Part shown: positions 1 to 8,033 of the stretch, one piece after another
Numbering within the stretch: position 1 is the stretch's first letter
Layout: every line of letters starts with the position of its first letter
Origin: Prosthecobacter debontii
GTDB lineage: Bacteria > Verrucomicrobiota > Verrucomicrobiia > Verrucomicrobiales > Akkermansiaceae
Length of the DNA: 35,765 nucleotides
Direction of reading: 5' to 3'
NCBI GenBank assembly: GCA_945883455.1
Contig: CAMCXJ010000002.1
Span: 1 to 35,765, forward strand
Program-made: the position numbers and the translations under genes
The notes under the pieces: model-generated
Seen by the model: the letters and a program-made list of their open reading frames with translations, nothing else
What the model was told of the DNA's origin: nothing
Databases searched by the model: none

Positions 1-1
1 T

Positions 2-295
2 CCCGAACCAACTCCCGCGCCAGAAGCCGCTGCTGCAGGCTCCGGTGATCCCGTCGCGATCATGAAAGCCAGCATCCAAGCGGGCGAGATTAAGGAATTT
101 TCCTTCGATCAGGTTCTCGAATGGCAGCCCGGCGAGGGAACGGAAACGATCGACGGCCAAGGCTATCAAACCGGCATCGCATCCTACAAGGCGGAGACGG
201 TTTTCGGTGTGAAAACGATCCAGGCCAAGGCACTCATCCAGGGCGGCAAGGTAGTCCGCTGGCTCTGGCCCAAGAGCGGCATGGAAATCAAATAA
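2..295 (+). CDS. C-terminal part of a protein that begins upstream of the window (hypothetical)
   Basis: Frame is open from base 2 (PEPTPAPEAAAAGSGDPVAIMKAS...) to TAA at 293-295. The ORF-track start at 62 is probably internal. Confidence 0.6.
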   Translation, partial: PEPTPAPEAAAAGSGDPVAIMKASIQAGEIKEFSFDQVLEWQPGEGTETIDGQGYQTGIASYKAETVFGVKTIQAKALIQGGKVVRWLWPKSGMEIK

Positions 296-300
296 GTAAG

Positions 301-352
301 TGGCTTGGGCGTCCCGCCCCAGGCCGTTTCGGAGGTGTCTCGCCTCCCTATC
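301..352. repeat. Two consecutive short hairpins between the upstream gene and dprA
   Basis: GGGCG-tcc-CGCCC followed by GGAGG-tgtctcg-CCTCC. No T-run follows. Confidence 0.45.
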
Positions 353-381
353 TTTCCCCATCCCTTCCCCATTCCTTACCC

Positions 382-1485
382 ATGTCCCCCCGCGAAGCCA
401 TCCTCGCCCTCAACCTCCTGCCATCCTTCGGTCCCGTCCGCATCACCCGCCTGCTTGAGGCTTTTGGCGATGCCGAGAGCGTTCTCAACGCCCCGGCGAA
501 GAGTCTGCTGCGCGTGGAAGGCATCGGCCCGGAGACGGCGAAGCTCATCTCCTCTTGGCAGGATCACGTCGATCCCGCGAAGGAACTCGCCGAGGCGGAG
601 GAGCGGGGCATCGCCATCATCACCCGCGAGGATCCCTCCTATCCGAAGCACCTGCTCCAGGCCTACGACGCGCCCATCCTACTGTATGTCTGGGGGGAAA
701 TCACCGCCCGCGACCGCCATGCCATCAGCGTCGTCGGTTCGCGCCGCGCCACGACCTACGGCGTCAACGCCACCCGCAAGCTCACCTACCAGCTCGCCCA
801 CGCCGGTTTCACCATCGTCTCCGGACTCGCCCGCGGCATCGATACCGCCGCGCACGAGTCTGCGCTCGCTGCGAAAGGCCGCACCATCGCGGTCGTCGGC
901 TCCGGTTTGGCGCGGCTCTACCCGCCGGAAAACCTGGCCCTCGCGCAAAAGATCGCCGATGGCAACGGCGCGGTGATTTCCGAGTTTCCTCTGCACCGGG
1001 AGCCCGACAAGCAGACCTTCCCCATGCGCAACCGCATCGTCGCCGCGTGGTGCCAAGCTCTGCTCGTCACCGAGTGCCCCGCCTGGTCCGGCTCACTCAT
1101 CACCGCAAACCTCGCCTCCGAATACGGCAAGCCCATCTTCGCCGTCCCCGGTCCCATCGACAAACCCTCCTCCGCCGGCTGCAACCAGCTCATCCGCGAC
1201 GGCGCCACCCTCGTCTCCGACGCCTCCCACATCATCGACGACATGGGCGATCTGCCCTTCGCCCGCAGCAACGAACTATCCCTCACGGAAACCCGCGACG
1301 AACCTGAACTCCCGCCCGAAGAAGCCGCCGTCCTCGCCGCCATGCCCGCCGGCGACGAGATGGCCATCGACACCCTCATCCAGCACAGCGGCCTGCCCTC
1401 ATCCGCCGTTACCGCCGCCCTTTTCAAACTCGAACTCCGCCGCCTCGTCCGCCCGCTGCCGGGCTTCCGGTTCATCCGGAGGTAA
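382..1485 (+). CDS. dprA: DNA processing protein DprA (Rossmann-like fold, DNA uptake and recombination)
   Basis: SVVGSRRATTYGVNATRKL, VSGLARGIDTAAHESAL, VVGSGLARLYPPENLALA, FPMRNRIVAAW and C-terminal winged-helix-like end. ATG at 382 begins the N-terminal HhH region (MSPREAILALNLLPSFGPVR). Confidence 0.93.
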   Translation: MSPREAILALNLLPSFGPVRITRLLEAFGDAESVLNAPAKSLLRVEGIGPETAKLISSWQDHVDPAKELAEAEERGIAIITREDPSYPKHLLQAYDAPILLYVWGEITARDRHAISVVGSRRATTYGVNATRKLTYQLAHAGFTIVSGLARGIDTAAHESALAAKGRTIAVVGSGLARLYPPENLALAQKIADGNGAVISEFPLHREPDKQTFPMRNRIVAAWCQALLVTECPAWSGSLITANLASEYGKPIFAVPGPIDKPSSAGCNQLIRDGATLVSDASHIIDDMGDLPFARSNELSLTETRDEPELPPEEAAVLAAMPAGDEMAIDTLIQHSGLPSSAVTAALFKLELRRLVRPLPGFRFIRR

Positions 1486-1569
1486 GAAAGGGATGGTATC
1501 CAGAATTACAATATTTTCATAAACACGGTGACCATCACAAACTAGCTGGAAATCCGATCAAATACTGTA

Positions 1570-2655
1570 TCACGGTTTCTCAGCCGGAGCCTCAAGCGCC
1601 TCGATGTGGCGGCGCACTCCTTCCGTGATGCCACGTTCGCTGTAGCCGCCTTCCAGAAGGGAAACGATGCGTTCGTGGCCTTGCTCGCGGCAGAGCGCGC
1701 GGAGGATTTCCGTAAGCTCGCCATAGACATCGCTCGACCAACCGAGCGCGCCGAGCGGATCGGCCTCGTGGGCATCGAAGCCGGCGGAAATGATCAGCAG
1801 CTGCGGTTTGAATTTCCGGAAAGCCTCGGTGAGCGTCGTCCTGAAAACCTTGAGCACCGCCTCATCGCCGCCGCCGGGAGAGAGCGGCACGTTCAGGTTG
1901 AGACCCTTGCCCGCCCCTTCCCCGATGATGTCCGGAGAGCCGCTCGGGCCGGGATAAAAAGGATATTGGTGCGTGTTGAAAACGAATACCGTGGGATCTT
2001 TGAGGAACATTTCCTGCGTGCCATCGCCATGGTGCACGTCCCAATCAACGATCATCACGCGCTCCAGCTTGTGGTGTTTCTGGGCGTAGCGGGCGGCGAT
2101 CGCGGCATTGCCGAAAAAGCAGAAGCCCTTGGCGCGGTCCGGCATCGCGTGATGTCCCGGCGGGCGCACGGCGGCGAAGGCGTTGGTCACGCGCCCCGCC
2201 ATCACCGCATCCACCGCCGTCAGGGCTCCGGCCACGGCTTTCACCGCCACCTCGTAGGTGCGCGGCGAAATGGGGTTGTCCGCCCCGAGGCGGGTGACAC
2301 CCTCGGCGGCCTTGCAGGCGTTTTTCAGCTCCTTCACGTAATCCTCCTCGTGCATCTCAAGGACCCACGGCATCGGATCGATCTTGTCGCTCGGCCCCGT
2401 CCAAAGCAGGCGCTTCGAAACGGGGTGTGCCTTGAGATGCTTTGTCATCATGCGCAGCCGATCCGGACTTTCCGGGAAGCCGGGACCGGTGTCGTGTTCG
2501 AGAAAAATGTCATCATAGATCAGTGCCGTGCGGAAGGCGGCGGGCTGTTTCTCGTCGGCAAGCGTCGTCATGGTAAAAAAGGACCAAGTGATCGCGCCGA
2601 GAAGCAAAGCGGAGATCCGGTGCGACGCGAGCCTGGGGTGGGGGTTCGGTTTCAT
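1570..2655 (-). CDS. Exported histone deacetylase-family (class II HDAC-like/acetylpolyamine amidohydrolase-like) protein
   Basis: RPPGHHA, VDWDVHHGDGTQEMF, SAGFDAHEADPLG and EGGYS motifs, after an N-terminal hydrophobic signal-like segment ending TLADEKQP. Confidence 0.88.
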   Translation of the reverse strand: MKPNPHPRLASHRISALLLGAITWSFFTMTTLADEKQPAAFRTALIYDDIFLEHDTGPGFPESPDRLRMMTKHLKAHPVSKRLLWTGPSDKIDPMPWVLEMHEEDYVKELKNACKAAEGVTRLGADNPISPRTYEVAVKAVAGALTAVDAVMAGRVTNAFAAVRPPGHHAMPDRAKGFCFFGNAAIAARYAQKHHKLERVMIVDWDVHHGDGTQEMFLKDPTVFVFNTHQYPFYPGPSGSPDIIGEGAGKGLNLNVPLSPGGGDEAVLKVFRTTLTEAFRKFKPQLLIISAGFDAHEADPLGALGWSSDVYGELTEILRALCREQGHERIVSLLEGGYSERGITEGVRRHIEALEAPAEKP

Positions 2656-2792
2656 CATCTGTCGGGGGTTGTGCGGCACAATGGCTTATGTCCACACGGT
2701 GGCTGGTTTTTCGCCGTCCACAAGCGGGTGCTTCCGCTCGGAAAGGGCGAATCCGGCTGCAAGATCCCGCAAGCCCAGCACGTTGCCGTCCT

Positions 2793-3683
2793 ATGCTGAA
2801 AAAATCCATCCTCCTCTCCCTTCTGCTGGCGGCCCATGCATCCGGCCAGCAAACTTCGCCGAAACTCTCCCTCCCGGAAATGCCGGAGCCTTCCCTGGGG
2901 GCGGATTCCATGGAAAAACTGGGAATCCCGAATGGCAAGGTTACGGATTTCGTGTTCAGCGATTCCAAGGTGTTTCCCGGCACGAAACGCCGCATCCATC
3001 TCTACGTCCCCGCCCAATACGATGCGAAAAAGGAGACCGCTGTGATGGTTTTCCAGGACGGCCACACCTACGTGAACCCCAACGGCGAATTCCGCGTCAC
3101 CACGGTTTTCGACAACCTGATCGCGGCCAGCGACATGCCGCCGGTCATCGGGATTTTTATCGACCCGGGCCACAAGGGGGATTCCAAGCCCGGGGCTCCC
3201 TGGAAAAACAACAACCGCAGCTTCGAATACGACACGCTCTCCGCGGATTACGCGACCTTTCTCATCGATGAAATCCTCCCGCTCGTGGGTAAGGATTACA
3301 ACCTCACCAAAGATCCGGATCTACGCGCGATCTGCGGCACCAGCTCCGGCGGGATCTGCGCGTGGACGGTCGCATGGGAAAGGCCGGACGCGTTCCGAAA
3401 AGTAGTTTCCTCCATCGGCTCCTTCACCAACATCCGCGGCGGCGACGTCTACCCCGGCCTCATCCGCAAGACCGAAAAGAAACCCATCCGCGGCTTTTTC
3501 CAGGAAGGCATCAACGACCTCGACAACGAGCACGGCAACTGGCCGCTCGGCAACATGGCCATGGAATCGGCCCTGAAATTCAAGGGCTACGACCACAGAT
3601 ACGTCTGGGGCCACGGCGCCCACAACGGCAAACACATGGGAGCCATTTTCCCGGATGCGATGCGCTGGCTGTGGAGAAAATAA
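2793..3683 (+). CDS. Secreted esterase of the enterochelin-esterase-like (Fes/D) alpha/beta hydrolase family
   Basis: Signal peptide MLKKSILLSLLLAAHASGQ; RRIHLYVPAQYD, VMVFQDGHTYV, nucleophile elbow ICGTSSGGICAW, C-terminal HGAHNGKHMGAIFPDAMRWLW. Confidence 0.85.
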   Translation: MLKKSILLSLLLAAHASGQQTSPKLSLPEMPEPSLGADSMEKLGIPNGKVTDFVFSDSKVFPGTKRRIHLYVPAQYDAKKETAVMVFQDGHTYVNPNGEFRVTTVFDNLIAASDMPPVIGIFIDPGHKGDSKPGAPWKNNNRSFEYDTLSADYATFLIDEILPLVGKDYNLTKDPDLRAICGTSSGGICAWTVAWERPDAFRKVVSSIGSFTNIRGGDVYPGLIRKTEKKPIRGFFQEGINDLDNEHGNWPLGNMAMESALKFKGYDHRYVWGHGAHNGKHMGAIFPDAMRWLWRK

Positions 3684-3706
3684 GCGCAGGGCGGTGAACA
3701 CGCGCG

Positions 3707-4000
3707 CTAATCATCCTGATCAAGGATAAGCAGGTAAGTAGCGAGGATACGCGCGGACGTTTCCGGATCCAGATGCCCCATGGGGCGCAGCGCCTTGCGG
3801 TGGATGGGGCGGATCAGATCGCAGGCAACCACATGCTCCTTGTCCGCAATCAGGATTTTTTCCCGAAGCGGCGTGAGCGAAATATCCGAACGCAAAGGGC
3901 AGACAAGCTGGGTGGGGAGTGAGGACAAAGCCGGATGTTGCAGTCCGACGAGGTTTGGCTTGGATCCTTTCGCGGTGGAGCAGTAGAGTGGCAATCTCAT
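3707..4000 (-). CDS. Probable toxin of a TA module (CcdB-like)
   Basis: About 97 aa with a CcdB-like layout (VGLQHPALSSLPTQLVCPL ... EHVVACDLIRPIHRKAL). ATG overlaps the stop of the upstream small ORF (ATGA, 3997-4000). Confidence 0.55.
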   Translation of the reverse strand: MRLPLYCSTAKGSKPNLVGLQHPALSSLPTQLVCPLRSDISLTPLREKILIADKEHVVACDLIRPIHRKALRPMGHLDPETSARILATYLLILDQDD

Positions 4001-4245
4001 GCCTCGGAAATGGGGAATTGAGCGTTAAGGGCGAGCGTTTCCCTGGCGACTTCTGGTGTGTAGGCGGCGACGGCGGCGGCGTAAAATTTCGCCCTCTCGC
4101 GTTTCCGCGCCTCCGCATCCAAAAGCTCACCGATGAAAACGGACTTGGGTTTGTCTCCGCGGAGCTTGTCGATCAGTTGGGTGGAAGCCTCGTTCAAGGT
4201 CAGTGTCCGACGGAGATTTTTCGGCGACTTGTTAGCGACTTTCAT
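3997..4245 (-). CDS. Probable antitoxin partner (CcdA/RHH-like)
   Basis: Small basic N-terminus and charged C-terminus (MKVANKSPKNLRRTLTLNEASTQLIDKL...). Overlaps the toxin start by 4 bp. Confidence 0.5.
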   Translation of the reverse strand: MKVANKSPKNLRRTLTLNEASTQLIDKLRGDKPKSVFIGELLDAEARKRERAKFYAAAVAAYTPEVARETLALNAQFPISEA

Positions 4246-4287
4246 GCGATCAACCTGCCTTCGGTGACTTCTTTGGTCAAGCCGCAA

Positions 4288-5625
4288 TCAGGATTCTCCC
4301 CGCTGCGCGCGCCAATGCTCCAGCCGTTCCTTAATCCGCCTTTCCATGCCCTGCTCGCCGGGGTGGTAGTAGGTGCGGCCTTCGGGGAGGTAGGCTTGGG
4401 GGATGTAGTGGCCTTCGTAATCGTGGGAGTAAAGGTAGCGCATGGCCTCCTCGGGTTTGCCGGTGAGCCTTTTCGAGGTGGGGGTGCGGAGGTGCTCGGG
4501 GACGGCGAGGGTGCGGCCGGTTTCGACATCGGAAATGGCGGCGCCGAGGGCGGCGTAGGCGGTGTTCGATTTCGGCGAGGTGGCCAGATAAACGGTGGCA
4601 TGCGCGAGCGGGATGCGGCCTTCCGGCATGCCGATGAATTCGAGGGCGTGGTGGGCGTCGAGTGCGATGCGCAGCGCGCCGGAATCCGCGAGGCCGATGT
4701 CTTCCGAGGCGGCGATGACGAGGCGGCGGGAGATGAAACGCGGGTCCTCGCCGGCGTGGAGCATTTTCGCGAGCCAGTAGAGCGCGGCGTCGGGATCGGA
4801 GCCGCGGATGGATTTGATGAAGGCGGAGATGGTGTCGTAGTGGCCCTCGTCGCCGTAGTGGACGGCTTTGCGTTGGATCGATTCCTCGGCTACTGCCAAA
4901 GAAATATGGATTGATGATTGTTGATTTCGGATTTCGGATTTTTGAGGGAGGGATGCCAGCTCAAGCGCGGTGAGCGCCTTGCGGACGTCGCCGTCGGAGA
5001 GTTTCGCGAGATGGTCGAGGGCTTCAGGGTCAGCGGTGATATTCTGTTTTCCGAGGCCGCGCTCGTCATCGGCGAGCGCGTTTTCTAACAGTTTTCGGAT
5101 GGATGTTTCATCGACCGCTTCGAGCTGAAAAATCTGCGAGCGCGAGACCAGCGGCGAGTTGACGTAGAAATACGGGTTGTGCGTGGTCGCGCCGATGAAG
5201 CGCACCGTGCCGCGCTCCAGGTGCGGGAGCAGGGTGTCCTGCTGCGCCTTGTTGAAGCGGTGGATCTCGTCGATGAAAAGGATCGTCGTCTCGCCGCGCA
5301 GATCGCGGTTCATCTTCGCCAGCGCGATTTTCTCGCGGATTTCGGCGACGTTCGATTCGACCCCGTTTAAGGTCTCGAAACGCGAGCCGGTGGTTTTCGC
5401 GATCACGCCGGCGAGCGAGGTTTTTCCCGTGCCCGGCGGGCCGTAGAAAATGAGCGAGGCGAAGCGGTCCGCATCGATGGCGCGGCGCAGTAGTTTGCCC
5501 TCGCCGAGGATGTGATCCTGACCCAGCACCTCATCGAGCGTGCGCGGCCTCATGCGGGCGGCGAGCGGTTCGGAAACCGCCGGCTTTTCGGATTTCGCGG
5601 CGGGCGTGGAAAACAGGTCGGACAC
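4288..5625 (-). CDS. rarA: Replication-associated recombination protein A (MgsA/RarA AAA+ ATPase)
   Basis: RMRPRTLDEVLGQDHILGEGKLLRR, Walker A GPPGTGKT, Walker B ILFIDEIHRFNKAQQD, IGATTHNPYFYVNSPLVSRS; GTG start. Confidence 0.95.
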   Translation of the reverse strand: MSDLFSTPAAKSEKPAVSEPLAARMRPRTLDEVLGQDHILGEGKLLRRAIDADRFASLIFYGPPGTGKTSLAGVIAKTTGSRFETLNGVESNVAEIREKIALAKMNRDLRGETTILFIDEIHRFNKAQQDTLLPHLERGTVRFIGATTHNPYFYVNSPLVSRSQIFQLEAVDETSIRKLLENALADDERGLGKQNITADPEALDHLAKLSDGDVRKALTALELASLPQKSEIRNQQSSIHISLAVAEESIQRKAVHYGDEGHYDTISAFIKSIRGSDPDAALYWLAKMLHAGEDPRFISRRLVIAASEDIGLADSGALRIALDAHHALEFIGMPEGRIPLAHATVYLATSPKSNTAYAALGAAISDVETGRTLAVPEHLRTPTSKRLTGKPEEAMRYLYSHDYEGHYIPQAYLPEGRTYYHPGEQGMERRIKERLEHWRAQRGES

Positions 5626-5670
5626 TTCGGGGAAACTTTAAGTTTTAAACTTTAAACTCCAAGGAAGAGT

Positions 5671-6411
5671 TCACTTCAATTTCTGCACCTTGATGCGTTT
5701 CCAGAACATGCGGTCGCGCCAGTCGGCGAAAGAGACGGTGTGCGATTCGAGCCGCGAGCCGGTTGCGACATCATCGCCTGCGACGAGGATTTCGTTGAGG
5801 CTGTCCTCGGTGCTGAGCGCGCGGACGCAGGGGAAACGGGCGGCGAGGTTTTTCCGGGTGGCGGATTGCTTCGCGCGGTGGCCGGGGCCGGTGACGAGGT
5901 TCAGCGCGAGGAGGCCGCCGGGCGCGAGGGAGTTTTTCAGTAGGCCGAGCCAATCTGCATCGCAGGTGTCGGCGCGGAAAACATCCTCATCCCCGGCGAG
6001 GTAGAGGTCGTCGATGATCACGTCGAAACGGCGCTTGTTCTGTTTCATCCATTCATAGGCATCGGCGATGACAATCTCCGCGCCCGTTTCGCCGAGGTGC
6101 ATCTCCTTTTCCGCTAGCGCGATGAGTTCCGCGTCGAGGTCGATGCCCGTCAGGGAAGCCTCCTGCAAAAGGTGGCGCAGGGTGCGCAATGCCGTGCCGC
6201 CCGCCACGCCGAGCATGAGGATGGAGGCGGGCTTTCCGGAGGGGCACAGCATGGCCGCAGCAGCGAGCAAATCCCACGCGAGTCCGGTCAGGAAACGTTT
6301 CTCGTGATAGGAAGCATGGATCGCCCCCGCCACGCGGAACTCGGTCGCGTGCGCTGATTTCCAGACGGCGATGCGCTGGAATCGGGTTGGGAAATCGCCT
6401 GTTTTCCGCAT
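5671..6411 (-). CDS. Class I SAM-dependent methyltransferase / spermidine synthase-like protein
   Basis: ILMLGVAGGTALRTL, GIDLDAELIALAEK, FDVIIDDLY. Start placed at MRKTGDFPTRFQR because the upstream extension looks non-coding and overlaps the divergent promoter region. Confidence 0.75.
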   Translation of the reverse strand: MRKTGDFPTRFQRIAVWKSAHATEFRVAGAIHASYHEKRFLTGLAWDLLAAAAMLCPSGKPASILMLGVAGGTALRTLRHLLQEASLTGIDLDAELIALAEKEMHLGETGAEIVIADAYEWMKQNKRRFDVIIDDLYLAGDEDVFRADTCDADWLGLLKNSLAPGGLLALNLVTGPGHRAKQSATRKNLAARFPCVRALSTEDSLNEILVAGDDVATGSRLESHTVSFADWRDRMFWKRIKVQKLK

Positions 6412-6578
6412 TTGAAAACCATCTAACAGGAACGGGCGCGCAGGGGAAGGAGGATTTGTGCGCACTATTGGCGCTTGGAAATCGAGCCGACGGAGCGCGC
6501 CCATCAGACAAAAAACCCACTCACCACCCGACATTTCTGGACGGATCCGTTTTTCCTGATTCTGCATTACGACCCCGC

Positions 6579-6607
6579 TTGACGGGAGCGCGCCGCCCAC
6601 CTTTAAT
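6579..6607 (+). promoter_or_regulatory. Candidate sigma70-type promoter for the lipoprotein gene at 6671
   Basis: TTGACG (6579-6584), 17-bp spacer, TTTAAT (6602-6607). Confidence 0.5.
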
Positions 6608-6670
6608 GGGGTCCCACGGGTGCCATCCCGGTTTCCGCTAACGTAGAACTCTCGAACGCCAATCACCGCC

Positions 6671-7102
6671 ATGAAATCCAAGTTTATCCTTAGTCTGCCG
6701 CTCATCGGCTGCCTTGCTTTCGCGTCATGCTATCAAGTCCCCGACAAACCGCGCAGGACGAAGCCTCCCGTGCGGAACGAAACGGTCACTAGCGAAGATC
6801 AGCAAAAAATTCAAGATCAGCGCGACCGGATGAAGGAGAATGAGGAGAAGGAAAAAACCGAAACGACTACCGAAGTTCCCGAGGAAACTCCTGAGACCAC
6901 CACCACCACCACCACAACGCCCGACAAGCCCGTTGAGAAGCGCGCCGATTACGACTTCGCGAATCCCGTTCCCGGCAAGGAAGGCTTCGTGTTCAGCCCC
7001 TACAACAACAAGCTGGTTGATGTCCGCGACATTCCTAGCGGCACGCTTGTGCAGGATCCGACTTACCCGGCCTCCGAGAAAAAGTATTTCCGCGTGCCGT
7101 AA
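6671..7102 (+). CDS. Lipoprotein with Glu/Thr/Pro-rich linker and C-terminal SPYNNKLVDVRDIPSGT...FRVP motif
   Basis: Signal peptide with lipobox-like FASC; Thr8 tract encoded by an ACC-rich repeat. Confidence 0.75.
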   Translation: MKSKFILSLPLIGCLAFASCYQVPDKPRRTKPPVRNETVTSEDQQKIQDQRDRMKENEEKEKTETTTEVPEETPETTTTTTTTPDKPVEKRADYDFANPVPGKEGFVFSPYNNKLVDVRDIPSGTLVQDPTYPASEKKYFRVP

Positions 7103-7137
7103 AAATTCGCCGAACTCACCAACACGAACTTTCCCAC

Positions 7138-7171
7138 GACCGGGTCCAAGCCCTTGGATCCGGTCTTTTTT
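7138..7171 (+). terminator. Rho-independent terminator abutting the tyrA start
   Basis: GACCGGGTCCAA-gccc-TTGGATCCGGTC (12-bp stem including one G-T pair) then TTTTTT, directly followed by ATG at 7172. Confidence 0.85.
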
Positions 7172-8020
7172 ATGAGCCAACCTTTCCAGAAAATCGGCAT
7201 CCTCGGCGGCGGCCTGCTCGGCGGTTCCACGGCGCTCGCGTTGCGGGAAAAAGCCGATGTCCGGCTGTGGATTCGGAGACCCGAAGCGGTGCAATCCGCG
7301 CAACTCTCCGGCTTGGATTTTGCCACCGGTGAGCTCGCGGACGCCGTTGCCGAAACCAATCTCATCATCCTCGCCGTGCCCGTCGGGGCGATGCCCGCTC
7401 TGCTCTCCGCAGCGATGGCAGCGGGTTTACCGAAGGATTGCCTCGTCACCGATGTGGGCTCCGTGAAGGTCGCACCGCACCGCGATCTCGCGCCCGTTCT
7501 CGCACATAGCGGCAACCCTTTCATCGGCAGCCACCCGATGGCCGGCTCCGAACGCAACGGCCTCGCCGCCGCCCGCTCCGACCTTTTCCAAAACGCCGCC
7601 TGCCTGCTCACCAATGACTCTAGCACGTCATCGGATCTTTGCGTGGCGCTCGAGGATTTCTGGAAATTTCTCGGTTGCCGCACGAAATGGCTCGGCGCGT
7701 CGGAGCATGACCGGCTGGTCGCCCGCATCAGCCACCTGCCGCATGTCACCGCCGCCGCGACGGCTTTTGGAGCACTCTCCGCCAACACCGCTTCGGGAAT
7801 CCTTTCCGGCGGCGGTCTGCGCGACACCACCCGCGTGGCCGGGGGAAATCCCGAGATGTGGGCCGAGATCCTGCTGGAGAACCGGGGTGAAGTCGCCCGC
7901 TCCGTCCGCGAAACCATCGCCAAGCTCGATGAATTTCTTGTTGCCCTCGATGGGGCGAACCAAGAAGAACTCCGCCACCTGCTCACCGAAGCAAAAGCGC
8001 TACGCGACACCTTGCCATAG
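7172..8020 (+). CDS. tyrA: Prephenate dehydrogenase
   Basis: IGILGGGLLGGSTALALRE, VTDVGSVK, FIGSHPMAGSERNG, HDRLVARISHLPHV. ATG at 7172 preferred over the TTG at 7154, which lies inside the terminator stem. Confidence 0.88.
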   Translation: MSQPFQKIGILGGGLLGGSTALALREKADVRLWIRRPEAVQSAQLSGLDFATGELADAVAETNLIILAVPVGAMPALLSAAMAAGLPKDCLVTDVGSVKVAPHRDLAPVLAHSGNPFIGSHPMAGSERNGLAAARSDLFQNAACLLTNDSSTSSDLCVALEDFWKFLGCRTKWLGASEHDRLVARISHLPHVTAAATAFGALSANTASGILSGGGLRDTTRVAGGNPEMWAEILLENRGEVARSVRETIAKLDEFLVALDGANQEELRHLLTEAKALRDTLP

Positions 8021-8033
8021 AATTTTCCCACCC

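Noticed and set aside
1606-2799. 397-aa forward ORF opposite the HDAC-like gene
   Set aside because: Antisense shadow; the reverse-strand frame has the full HDAC motif set.
3919-4914. 331-aa forward ORF opposite the TA pair and rarA
   Set aside because: Gly/Val-rich shadow ORF covering known genes on the other strand.
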